From Bathymodiolus brooksi (Eukaryota; Mollusca; Bivalvia; Mytilida; Modiolidae), in NCBI GenBank assembly GCA_963680875.1, contig OY804578.1, positions 4,402,001 through 4,466,000 on the forward strand: a stretch of DNA of 64,000 bases. The letters run 5' to 3'. The notes below the pieces were generated by a model that was not told where the DNA came from, searched no databases, and saw nothing but the letters and a program-made list of their open reading frames with translations. Of this stretch, positions 31,300 through 45,000 are shown piece by piece; position 1 is the first letter of the stretch; every line of letters begins with the position of its first letter. Made by a program: the position numbers and the translations under genes.

Positions 31300-34200
31300 G
31301 TAGACGACATCGTACTGGATATAGAATAGGAAATATAAGTGTTAACAGTACAGCATGTGTAGACGACATCGTACTGGATATAGAATAGGAAATATAAGTG
31401 TTAATAGTACAGCGCGTGTAGACGACATCGTACTGGATATAGAATAGGAAATATAAGTGTTAACAGTACAGCATGTGTAGACGACATCGTACTGGATATA
31501 GAATAGGAAATATAAGTGTTAACTGTACAGCATGTGTAGACGACATCGTACTGGATATAGAATAGGAAATATAAGTGTTAACAGTACAGCATGTGTAGAC
31601 GACATCGTACAGCATATAGAATAGGAAATATAAGTGTTAATAGTACTGTACAGCATGTGTAGAAGACATCGTACTGGATATATAATAGGAAATATAAGTA
31701 TTAATAGTACTGTACAGCATGTGTAGACGACATCGTACTGGATATAGAATAGGAAATATAAGTGTTAACAGTACAGCATGTGTAGACGACATCGTACTGG
31801 ATATAGAATAGGAAATATAAGTGTTAACAGTACAGCATGTGTAGACGACATCGTACTGGATATAGAATAGGAAATATAAGTGTTAACAGTACAGCATGTG
31901 TAGACGACATCGCACTGGATATAGAATAGGAAATATAAGTGTTAACAGTAGAGCATGTGTAGACGACATCGTAATGGATATAGAATAGGAAATATAAGTA
32001 TTAATAGTACTGTACAGCATGTGTAGACGACATCGTACCGGATATAGAATAGGAAATATAAGTGTTAACAGTACAGCATGTGTAGACGACATCGTACTGG
32101 ATATAGAATAGGAAATATAAGTGTTAACAGTACAGCATGTGTAGACGACATCGTACTGGATATAGAATAGGAAATATAAGTGTTAATAGTACAGCATGTG
32201 TAGACGACATCGTACTGGATATAGAATAGGAAATATAAGTGTTAACAGTACAGCATGTGTAGACGACATCGTACAGGATATAGAATAGGAAATATAAGTG
32301 TTAATAGTACTGTACAGCATGTGTAGACGACATCGTACTGGATATAGAATAGGAAATATAAGTGTTAACAGTACAGCATGTGTAGACGACATCGTACTGG
32401 ATATAGAATAGGAAATATAAGTGTTAACAGTACAGCATGTGTAGACGACATCGTACTGGATATAGAATAGGAAATATAAGTGTTAACAGTACAGCATGTG
32501 TAGACGACATCGTACTGGATATAGAATAGGAAATATAAGTGTTAACAATACAGCATGTGTAGACGACATCGTACAGGATATAGAATAGAAAATATAAGTG
32601 TTAACAGTACAGCATGTGTAGACGACATCGTACTGGATATAGAATAGGAAATATAAGTGTTAACAGTACAGCATGTGTAGACGACATCGTACTGGATATA
32701 GAATAAGAAATATAAGTGTTAACAGTACATCATGTGTAGACGACATCGTACTGGATATAGAATAGGAAATATAAGTGTTAACAGTACAACATGTGTAGAC
32801 GACATCGTACTGGATATAGAATAGGAAATATAAGTGTTAACAGTACAGCATGTGTAGACGACATCGTACTGGATATAGAATAGGAAATATAAGTGTTAAC
32901 AGTACAGCATGTGTAGACGACATCGTACTGGATATAGAATAGGAAATATAAGTGTTAACAGTACAGCATGTGTAGACGACATCGTACTGGATATAGAATA
33001 GGAAATATAAGTGTTAACAGTACAGCATGTGTAGACGACATCGTACTGGATATAGAATAAGAAATATAAGTGTTAACAGTACATCATGTGTAGACGACAT
33101 CGTACTGGATATAGAATAGGAAATATAAGTGTTAACAGTACAACATGTGTAGACGACATCGTACTGGATATAGAATAGGAAATATAAGTGTTAACAGTAC
33201 AGCATGTGTAGACGACATCGTACTGGATATAGAATAGGAAATATAAGTGTTAACAGTACAGCATGTGTAGACGACATCGTACTGGATATAGAATAGGAAA
33301 TATAAGTGTTAACAGTACAGCATGTGTAGACGACATCGTACTGGATATAGAATAAGAAATATAAGTGTTAACAGTACATCATGTGTAGACGACATCGTAC
33401 TGGATATAGAATAGGAAATATAAGTGTTAACAGTACAACATGTGTAGACGACATCGTACTGGATATAGAATAGGAAATATAAGTGTTAACAGTACAGCAT
33501 GTGTAGACGACATCGTACTGGATATAGAATAGGAAATATAAGTGTTAACAGTACAGCATGTGTAGACGACATCGTACTGGATATAGAATAGGAAATATAA
33601 GTGTTAACAGTACAGCATGTGTAGACGACATCGTACTGGATATAGAATAGGAAATATAAGTGTTAACAGTACAGCATGTGTAGACGACATCCTACTGGAT
33701 ATAGAATAGGAAATATAAGTGTTAACAGTACTGTACAGCATGTGTAGACGACATCGTACTGGATATAGAATAGGAAATATAAGTATTAATTGTACTGTAC
33801 AGCATGTGTAGACGACATCGTACTGGATATAGAATAGGAAATATAAGTGTTAACAGTACAGCATGTGTAGACGACATCGTACTGGATATAGAATAGGAAA
33901 TATAAGTGTTAACAATACAGCATGTGTAGACGACATCGTACAGGATATAGAATAGGAAATATAAGTGTTAACAGTACAGCATGTGTAGACGACATCGTAC
34001 TGGATATAGAATAGGAAATATAAGTGTTAACAGTACAGCATGTGTAGACGACATCGTACTGGATATAGAATAGGAAATATAAGTGTTAATAGTACAGCGC
34101 GTGTAGACGACATCGTACTGGATATAGAATAGGAAATATAAGTGTTAACAGTACAGCATGTGTAGACGACATCGTACTGGATATAGAATAGGAAATATAA

Positions 34201-35100
34201 GTGTTAACTGTACAGCATGTGTAGACGACATCGTACTGGATATAGAATAGGAAATATAAGTGTTAACAGTACAGCATGTGTAGACGACATCGTACAGCAT
34301 ATAGAATAGGAAATATAAGTGTTAATAGTACTGTACAGCATGTGTAGAAGACATCGTACTGGATATATAATAGGAAATATAAGTATTAATAGTACTGTAC
34401 AGCATGTGTAGACGACATCGTACTGGATATAGAATAGGAAATATAAGTGTTAACAGTACAGCATGTGTAGACGACATCGTACTGGATATAGAATAGGAAA
34501 TATAAGTGTTAACAGTACAGCATGTGTAGACGACATCGTACTGGATATAGAATAGGAAATATAAGTGTTAACAGTACAGCATGTGTAGACGACATCGCAC
34601 TGGATATAGAATAGGAAATATAAGTGTTAACAGTAGAGCATGTGTAGACGACATCGTAATGGATATAGAATAGGAAATATAAGTATTAATAGTACTGTAC
34701 AGCATGTGTAGACGACATCGTACCGGATATAGAATAGGAAATATAAGTGTTAACAGTACAGCATGTGTAGACGACATCGTACTGGATATAGAATAGGAAA
34801 TATAAGTGTTAACAGTACAGCATGTGTAGACGACATCGTACTGGATATAGAATAGGAAATATAAGTGTTAATAGTACAGCATGTGTAGACGACATCGTAC
34901 TGGATATAGAATAGGAAATATAAGTGTTAACAGTACAGCATGTGTAGACGACATCGTACAGGATATAGAATAGGAAATATAAGTGGTAATAGTACTGTAC
35001 AGCATGTGTAGACGACATCGTACTGGATATAGAATAGGAAATATAAGTGTTAACAGTACAGCATGTGTAGACGACATCGTACTGGATATAGAATAGGAAA
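31300..35100. repeat. Duplicated 1.1-kb segment at 2,685-bp spacing
   Basis: Segment 31.3-32.4 kb matches 33.98-35.1 kb in order: AGCGCGTGTAG near 31413 and 34098, TTAACTGTACAG near 31520 and 34205, GTACAGCATATAG near 31608 and 34293, and GTACCGGATATAG near 32035 and 34720. 2,685 bp equals 45 monomers with six 64-mers. The stretch between the two copies is a different short-period region (32.7-33.65 kb). Confidence 0.7.
32690..33650. repeat. Short higher-order repeat of 5-6 monomers (354/295 bp)
   Basis: A three-unit haplotype, AATAAGAAAT followed by ACATCATGTG followed by ACAACATGTG, begins near 32702, 33056 and 33351. The steps are 354 bp (six 59-mers) and 295 bp (five 59-mers). No 64-mer occurs in this stretch, unlike the neighbouring blocks. 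It is the shortest higher-order period I could see in the array. Confidence 0.7.
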
Positions 35101-36199
35101 TATAAGTATTAATTGTACTGTACAGCATGTGTAGAAGACATCGTACTGGATATAGAATAGGAAATATAAGTGTTAACAGTACAGCATGTGTAGACGACAT
35201 CGTACTGGATATAGAATAGGAAATATAAGTGTTAACAGTACAGCATGTGTAGACGACATCGTACTGGATATAGAATAGGAAATATAAGTATTAATAGTAC
35301 TGTACAGCATGTGTAGACGACATCGTACTGGATATAGAATAGGAAATATAAGTGTTAACAGTACAGCATGTGTAAACGACATCGTACTGGATATAGAATA
35401 GGAAATATAAGTGTTAACAGTACAGCATGTGTAGACGACATCGTACTGGATATAGAATAGGAAATATAAGTGTTAACAGTACAGCATGTGTAGACGACAT
35501 CCTACTGGATATAGAATAGGAAATATAAGTGTTAACAGTACTGTACAGCATGTGTAGACGACATCGTACTGGATATAGAATAGGAAATATAAGTATTAAT
35601 TGTACTGTACAGCATGTGTAGACGACATCGTACTGGATATAGAATAGGAAATATAAGTGTTAACAGTACAGCATGTGTAGACGACATCGTACTGGATATA
35701 GAATAGGAAATATAAGTGTTAACAATACAGCATGTGTAGACGACATCGTACAGGATATAGAATAGGAAATATAAGTGTTAACAGTACAGCATGTGTAGAC
35801 GACATCGTACTGGATATAGAATAGGAAATATAAGTGTTAATAGTACAGCATGTGTAGACGACATCGTACTGGATATAGAATAGGAAATATAAGTGTTAAC
35901 AGTACAGCATGTGTAGACGACATCGTACTGGATATAGAATAGGAAATATAAGTATTAATTGTACTGTACAGCATGTGTAGACGACATCGTACTGGATATA
36001 GAATAGGAAATATAAGTGTTAACAGTACAGCATGTGTAGACGACATCGTACTGGATATAGAATAGGAAATATAAGTGTTAATAGTACAGCATGTGTAGAC
36101 GACATCGTACTGGACATAGAATAGGAAATATAAGTGTTAACAGTACAGCATTTGTAGACGACATCGTACTGGATATAGAATAGGAAATATAAGTGTTAA

Positions 36200-39100
36200 C
36201 AGTACAGCATGTGTAGACGACATCGTACTGGATATAGAATAGGAAATATAAGTGTTAATAGTACAGCGCGTGTAGACGACATCGTACTGGATATAGAATA
36301 GGAAATATAAGTGTTAACAGTACAGCATGTGTAGACGACATCGTACTGGATATAGAATAGGAAATATAAGTGTTAACAGTACAGCATGTGTAGACGACAT
36401 CGTACTGGATATAGAATAGGAAATATAAGTGTTAACAGTACAGCATGTGTAGACGACATCGTACAGCATATAGAATAGGAAATATAAGTGTTAATAGTAC
36501 TGTACAGCATGTGTAGAAGACATCGTACTGGATATATAATAGGAAATATAAGTATTAATAGTACTGTACAGCATGTGTAGACGACATCGTACTGGATATA
36601 GAATAGGAAATATAAGTGTTAACAGTACAGCATGTGTAGACGACATCGTACTGGATATAGAATAGGAAATATAAGTGTTAACAGTACAGCATGTGTAGAC
36701 GACATCGTACTGGATATAGAATAGGAAATATAAGTGTTAACAGTACAGCATGTGTAGACGACATCGTACTGGATATAGAATAGGAAATATAAGTGTTAAC
36801 AGTACAGCATGTGTAGACGACATCGCACTGGATATAGAATAGGAAATATAAGTGTTAACAGTAGAGCATGTGTAGACGACATCGTACTGGATATAGAATA
36901 GGAAATATAAGTATTAATAGTACTGTACAGCATGTGTAGACGACATCGTACCAGATATAGAATAGGAAATATAAGTGTTAACAGTACAGCATGTGTAGAC
37001 GACATCGTACTGGATATAGAATAGGAAATATAAGTGTTAACAGTACAGCATGTGTAGACGACATCGTACTGGATATAGAATAGGAAATATAAGTGTTAAT
37101 AGTACAGCATGTGTAGACGACATCGTACTGGATATAGAATAGGAAATATAAGTGTTAACAGTACAGCATGTGTAGACGACATCGTACAGGATATAGAATC
37201 GGAAATATAAGTGTTAATAGTACTGTACAGCATGTGTAGACGACATCGTACTGGATATAGAATAGGAAATATAAGTGTTAACAGTACAGCATGTGTAGAC
37301 GACATCGTACTGGATATAGAATAGGAAATATAAGTATTAATTGTACTGTACAGCATGTGTAGAAGACATCGTACTGGATATAGAATAGGAAATATAAGTG
37401 TTAACAGTACAGCATGTGTAGACGACATCGTACTGGATATAGAATAGGAAATATAAGTGTTAACAGTACAGCATGTGTAGACGACATCGTACTGGATATA
37501 GAATAGGAAATATAAGTGTTAACAGTACAGCATGTGTAGATGACATCGTACTGGATATAGAATAGGAAATATAAGTGTTAACAGTACAGCATGTGTAGAC
37601 GACATCGTACTGGATATAGAATAGGAAATATAAGTGTTAACAGTACAGCATGTGTAGACGACATCGCACTGGATATAGAATAGGAAATATAAGTGTTAAC
37701 AGTAGAGCATGTGTAGACGACATCGTACTGGATATAGAATAGGAAATATAAGTATTAATAGTACTGTACAGCATGTGTAGACGACATCGTACCGGATATA
37801 GAATAGGAAATATAAGTGTTAACAGTACAGCATGTGTAGACGACATCGTACTGGATATAGAATAGGAAATATAAGTGTTAACAGTACAGCATGTGTAGAC
37901 GACATCGTACTGGATATAGAATAGGAAATATAAGTGTTAACAGTACAGCATGTGTAGACGACATCGTACTGGACATAGAATAGGAAATATAAGTGTTAAC
38001 AATACAGCATGTGTAGACGACATCGTACTGGATATAGAATAGGAAATATAAGTGTTAACAGTACAGCATGTGTAGACGACATCGTACTGGATATAGAATA
38101 GGAAATATAAGTGTTAATAGTACAGCGCGTGTAGACGACATCGTACTGGATATAGAATAGGAAATATAAGTGTTAACAGTACAGCATGTGTAGACGACAT
38201 CGTACTGGATATAGAATAGGAAATATAAGTGTTAACAGTACAGCATGTGTAGACGACATCGTACTGGATATAGAATAGGAAATATAAGTGTTAACAGTAC
38301 AGCATGTGTAGACGACATCGTACAGCATATAGAATAGGAAATATAAGTGTTAATAGTACTGTACAGCATGTGTAGAAGACATCGTACTGGATATATAATA
38401 GGAAATATAAGTATTAATAGTACTGTACAGCATGTGTAGACGACATCGTACTGGATATAGAATAGGAAATATAAGTGTTAACAGTACAGCATGTGTAGAC
38501 GACATCGTACTGGATATAGAATAGAAAATATAAGTGTTAACAGTACAGCATGTGTAGACGACATCGTACTGGATATAGAATAGGAAATATAAGTGTTAAC
38601 AGTACAGCATGTGTAGACGACATCGCACTGGATATAGAATAGGAAATATAAGTGTTAACAGTAGAGCATGTGTAGACGACATCGTACTGGATATAGAATA
38701 GGAAATATAAGTATTAATAGTACTGTACAGCATGTGTAGACGACATCGTACCAGATATAGAATAGGAAATATAAGTGTTAACAGTACAGCATGTGTAGAC
38801 GACATCGTACTGGATATAGAATAGGAAATATAAGTGTTAACAGTACAGCATGTGTAGACGACATCGTACTGGATATAGAATAGGAAATATAAGTGTTAAT
38901 AGTACAGCAAGTGTAGACGACATCGTACTGGATATAGAATAGGAAATATAAGTGTTAACAGTACAGCATGTGTAGACGACATCGTACAGGATATAGAATC
39001 GCAAATATAAGTGTTAATAGTACTGTACAGCATGTGTAGACGACATCGTACTGGATATAGAATAGGAAATATAAGTGTTAACAGTACAGCATGTGTAGAC

Positions 39101-40080
39101 GACATCGTACTGGATATAGAATAGGAAATATAAGTATTAATTGTACTGTACAGCATGTGTAGAAGACATCGTACTGGATATAGAATAGGAAATATAAGTG
39201 TTAACAGAACAGCATGTGTAGACGACATCGTACTGGATATAGAATAGGAAATATAAGTGTTAACAGTACAGCATGTGTAGACGACATCGTACTGGATATA
39301 GAATAGGAAATATAAGTGTTAACAGTACAGCATGTGTAGACGACATCGTACTGGATATAGAATAGGAAATATAAGTGTTAACAGTACAGCATGTGTAGAC
39401 GACATCGTACTGGATATAGAATAGGAAATATAAGTGTTAACAGTACAGCATGTGTAGACGACATCGCACTGGATATAGAATAGGAAATATAAGTGTTAAC
39501 AGTAGAGCATGTGTAGACGACATCGTACTGGATATAGAATAGGAAATATAAGTATTAATAGTACTGTACAGCATGTGTAGACGACATCGTACCGGATATA
39601 GAATAGGAAATATAAGTGTTAACAGTACAGCATGTGTAGACGACATCGTACTGGATATAGAATAGGAAATATAAGTGTTAACAGTACAGCATGTGTAGAC
39701 GACATCGTACTGGATATAGAATAGGAAATATAAGTGTTAATAGTACAGCATGTGTAGACGACATCGTACTGGATATAGAATAGGAAATATAAGTGTTAAC
39801 AGTACAGCATGTGTAGACGACATCGTACAGGATATAGAATCGGAAATATAAGTGTTAATAGTACTGTACAGCATGTGTAGACGACATCGTACTGGATATA
39901 GAATAGGAAATATAAGTGTTAACAGTACAGCATGTGTAGACGACATCGTACTGGATATAGAATAGGAAATATAAGTATTAATTGTACTGTACAGCATGTG
40001 TAGAAGACATCGTACTGGATATAGAATAGGAAATATAAGTGTTAACAGTACAGCATGTGTAGACGACATCGTACTGGATA
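36200..40080. repeat. Higher-order repeat, 1,800-bp units with nested 841-bp step
   Basis: GTACCAGATATAG near 36950 and 38750 and GTACCGGATATAG near 37792 and 39592 are 1,800 bp apart (30 monomers, six 64-mers). Upstream landmarks such as AGCGCGTG (near 36265 and 38124) sit 1,859 bp apart, so one 59-mer was gained or lost. Within each unit the pattern GTAGAGCATG then ACCRGATATAG then GAATCGGAAAT repeats after 841 bp (14 monomers, three 64-mers). A 58-mer lies just inside the right edge near 40080. Confidence 0.7.
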
Positions 40081-40499
40081 TAAATAGGAAATATAAGTGT
40101 TAACAGTACAGCATGTGTAGACGACATCGTACTGGATATAGAATAGGAAATATAAGTGTTAACAGTACAGCATGTGTAGACGACATCGTACTGGATATAG
40201 AATAGGAAATATAAGTGTTAACAGTACATCATGTGTAGACGACATCGTACTGGATATAGAATAGGAAATATAAGTGTTAACAATACAGCATGTGTAGACG
40301 ACATCGAACAGGATATAGAATAGGAAATATAAGTGTTAACAGTATAGCATGTGTAGACGACATTGCACTGGATATATAATAGGAAATATAAGTATTAATA
40401 GTACAGCATGTGTAGACGACATCGTACTGGATATAGAATAGGAAATATAAGTGTTAACAGTACAGCATGTGTAGACGACATCGTACTTGATATAGAATA

Positions 40500-42000
40500 A
40501 GAAATATAAGTGTTAACAGTACAGCATGTGTAGACGACATCGTACTGGATATAGAATAGGAAATATAAGTGTTAACAGTACAACATGTGTAGACGACATC
40601 GTACTGGATATAGAATAGGAAATATAAGTGTTAACAGTACAGCATGTGTAGACGACATCGTACTGGATATAGAATAGGAAATATAAGTGTTAACAATACA
40701 GCATGTGTAGACGACATCGTACTGGATATAGAATAGGAAATATAAGTGTTAACAGTACAGTATGTGTAGACGACATCCTACTGGATATAGAATAGGAAAT
40801 ATAAGTGTTAACAGTACTGTACAGCATGTGTAGACGACATCGTACTGGATATAGAATAGGAAATATAAGTATTAATTGTACTGTACAGCATGTGTAGACG
40901 ACATCGTACTGGATATAGAATAGGAAATATAAGTGTTAACAGTACAGCATGTGTAGACGACATCGTACTGGATATATAATAGGAAATATAAGTGTTAACA
41001 ATACAGCATGTGTAGACGACATCGTACAGGATATAGAATAGGAAATATAAGTGTTAACAGTACAGCATGTGTAGACGACATCGTACTGGATATAGAATAG
41101 GAAATATAAGTGTTAACAGTACAGCATGTGTAGACGACATCGTACTTGATATAGAATAAGAAATATAAGTGTTAACAGTACAGCATGTGTAGACGACATC
41201 GTACTGGATATAGAATAGGAAATATAAGTGTTAACAGTACAACATGTGTAGACGACATCGTACTGGATATAGAATAGGAAATATAAGTGTTAACAGTACA
41301 GCATGTGTAGACGACATCGTACTGGATATAGAATAGGAAATATAAGTGTTAACAGTACAGCATGTGTAGACGACATCGTACTGGATATAGAATAGGAAAT
41401 ATAAGTGTTAACAGTACAGCATGTGTAGACGACATCGTACAGGATATAGAATAGGAAATATAAGTGTTAACAGTACAGTATGTGTAGACGACATCCTACT
41501 GGATATAGAATAGGAAATATAAGTGTTAACAGTACTGTACAGCATGTGTAGACGACATCGTACTGGATATAGAATAGGAAATATAAGTATTAATTGTACT
41601 GTACAGCATGTGTAGACGACATCGTACTGGATATAGAATAGGAAATATAAGTGTTAACAGTACAGCATGTGTAGACGACATCGTACTGGATATAGAATAG
41701 GAAATATAAGTGTTAACAGTACAACATGTGTAGACGACATCGTACTGGATATAGAATAGGAAATATAAGTGTTAACAGTACAGCATGTGTAGACGACATC
41801 GTACTGGATATAGAATAGGAAATATAAGTGTTAACAGTACAGCATGTGTAGACGACATCGTACTGGATATAGAATAGGAAATATAAGTGTTAACAGTACA
41901 GCATGTGTAGACGACATCGTACAGGATATAGAATAGGAAATATAAGTGTTAACAGTACAGTATGTGTAGACGACATCCTACTGGATATATAATAGGAAAT
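40500..42000. repeat. Short higher-order repeat marked by ACAGTATGTG units
   Basis: The linked variant ACAGTATGTG with CATCCTACTGG, always followed by a GTTAACAGTACTGTAC 64-mer and then an ATTAATTGTACTG 64-mer, occurs near 40761, 41479 and 41961. The steps are 718 bp (12 monomers, two 64-mers) and 482 bp (8 monomers, two 64-mers). The last copy is taken up into the 3,177-bp units that follow. Confidence 0.65.
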
Positions 42001-45000
42001 ATATGTGTTAACAGTACTGTACAGCATGTGTAGACGACATCGTACTGGATATAGAATAGGAAATATAAGTATTAATTGTACTGTACAGCATGTGTAGACG
42101 ACATCGTACTGGATATAGAATAGGAAATATAAGTGTTAACAGTACAGCATGTGTAGACGACATCGTACTGGATATAGAATAGGAAATATAAGTGTTAACA
42201 ATACAGCATGTGTAGACGACATCGTACAGGATATAGAATAGGAAATATAAGTGTTAACAGTACAGCATGTGTAGACGACATCGTACTGGATATAGAATAG
42301 GAAATATAAGTGTTAACAGTACAGCATGTGTAGACGACATCGCACTGGATATATAATAGGAAATATAAGTATTAATAGTACAGCATGTGTAGACGACATC
42401 GTACTGGATATAGAATAGGAAATATAAGTGTTAACAGTACAGCATGTGTAGACGACATCGTACTGGATATATAATAAGAAATATAAGTGTTAACAGTACA
42501 GCATGTGTAGACGACATCGTACTGGATATAGAATAGGAAATATAAGTGTTAACAGTACAACATGTGTAGACGACATCGTACTGGACATAGAATAGGAAAT
42601 ATAAGTGTTAACAGTACAACATGTGTAGACGACATCGTACTGGATATAGAATAGGAAATATAAGTGTTAACAGTACAGCATGTGTAGACGACATCGTACT
42701 GGATATAGAATAGGAAATATAAGTGTTAATAGTACAGCGCGTGTAGACGACATCGTACTGGATATAGAATAGGAAATATAAGTGTTAACAGTACAGCATG
42801 TGTAGACGACATCGTACTGGATATAGAATAGGAAATATAAGTGTTAACAGTACAGCATGTGTAGACCACATCGTACTGGATATAGAATAGGAAATATAAG
42901 TGTTAACAGTACAACATGTGTAGACGACATCGTACAGCATATAGAATAGGAAATATAAGTGTTAATAGTACTGTACAGCATGTGTAGAAGACATCGTACT
43001 GGATATATAATAGGAAATATAAGTATTAATAGTACTGTACAGCATGTGTAGACGACATCGTACTGGATAGAGAATAGGAAATATAAGTGTTAACAGTACA
43101 GCATGTGTAGACGACATCGTACTGGATATAGAATAGGAAATATAAGTGTTAACAGTACAGCATGTGTAGACGACATCGTACTGGATATAGAATAGGAAAT
43201 ATAAGTGTTAACAGTACAGCATGTGTAGACGACATCGTACTGGATATAGAATAGGAAATATAAGTGTTAATAGTACAGCATGTGTAGACGACATCGTACT
43301 GGATATAGAATAGGAAATATAAGTGTTATCAGTACAGCATGTGTAGACGACATCGTACAGGATATAGAATCGGAAATATAAGTGTTAATAGTACTGTACA
43401 GCATGTGTAGACGACATCGTACTGGATATAGAATAGGAAATATAAGTGTTAACAGTACAGCATGTGTAGACGACATCGTACTGGATATAGAATAGGAAAT
43501 ATAAGTATTAATTGTACTGTACAGCATGTGTAGAAGACATCGTACTGGATATAGAATAGGAAATATAAGTGTTAACAGTACAGCATGTGTAGACGACATC
43601 GTACTGGATATAGAATAGGAAATATAAGTGTTAACAGTACAGCATGTGTAGACGACATCGTACTGGATATAGAATAGGAAATATAAGTGTTAACAGTACA
43701 GCATGTGTAGACGACATCGTACTGGATATAGAATAGGAAATATAAGTGTTAACAGTACAGCATGTGTAGACGACATCGTACTGGATATAGAATAGGAAAT
43801 ATAAGTGTTAACAGTACAGCATGTGTAGACGACATCGCACTGGATATAGAATAGGAAATATAAGTGTTAACAGTAGAGCATGTGTAGACGACATCGTACT
43901 GGATATAGAATAGTAAATATAAGTATTAATAGTACTGTACAGCATGTGTAGACGACATCGTACCGGATATAGAATAGGAAATATAAGTGTTAACAGTACA
44001 GCATGTGTAGACGACATCGTACTGGATATAGAATAGGAAATATAAGTGTTAACAGTACAGCATGTGTAGACGACATCGTACTGGATATAGAATAGGAAAT
44101 ATAAGTGTTAATAGTACAGCATGTGTAGACGACATCGTACTGGATATAGAATAGGAAATATAAGTGTTAACAGTACAGCATGTGTAGACGACATCGTACA
44201 GGATATAGAATCGGAAATATAAGTGTTAATAGTACTGTACAGCATGTGTAGACGACATCGTACTGAATATAGAATAGGAAATATAAGTGTTAACAGTACA
44301 GCATGTGTAGACGACATCGCACTGGATATATAATAGGAAATATAAGTATTAATTGTACTGTACAGCATGTGTAGACGACATCGTACTGGATATAGAATAG
44401 GAAATATAAGTGTTAACAGTACAGCATGTGTAGACGACATCGTACTGGATATAGAATAGGAAATATAAGTGTTAACAATACAGCATGTGTAGACGACATC
44501 GTACAGGATATAGAATAGGAAATATAAGTGTTAACAGTACAGCATGTGTAGACGACATCGTACTGGATATAGAATAGGAAATATAAGTGTTAACAGTACA
44601 GCATGTGTAGACGACATCGCACTGGATATATAATAGGAAATATAAGTATTAATAGTACAGCATGTGTAGACGGCATCGTACTGGATATAGAATAGGAAAT
44701 ATAAGTGTTAATGGTACAGCATGTGTAGACGACATCGTACTGGATATAGAATAAGAAATATAAGTGTTAACAGTACAGTATGTGTAGACGACATCCTACT
44801 GGATATAGCATAGGAAATATAAGTGTTAACAGTACTGTACAGCATGTGTAGACGACATCGTACTGGATATAGAATAGGAAATATAAGTGTTAACAGTACA
44901 ACATGTGTAGACGACATCGTACTGGATATAGAATAGGAAATATAAGTGTTAACAGTACAGCATGTGTAGACGACATCGTACTGGATATAGAATAGGAAAT

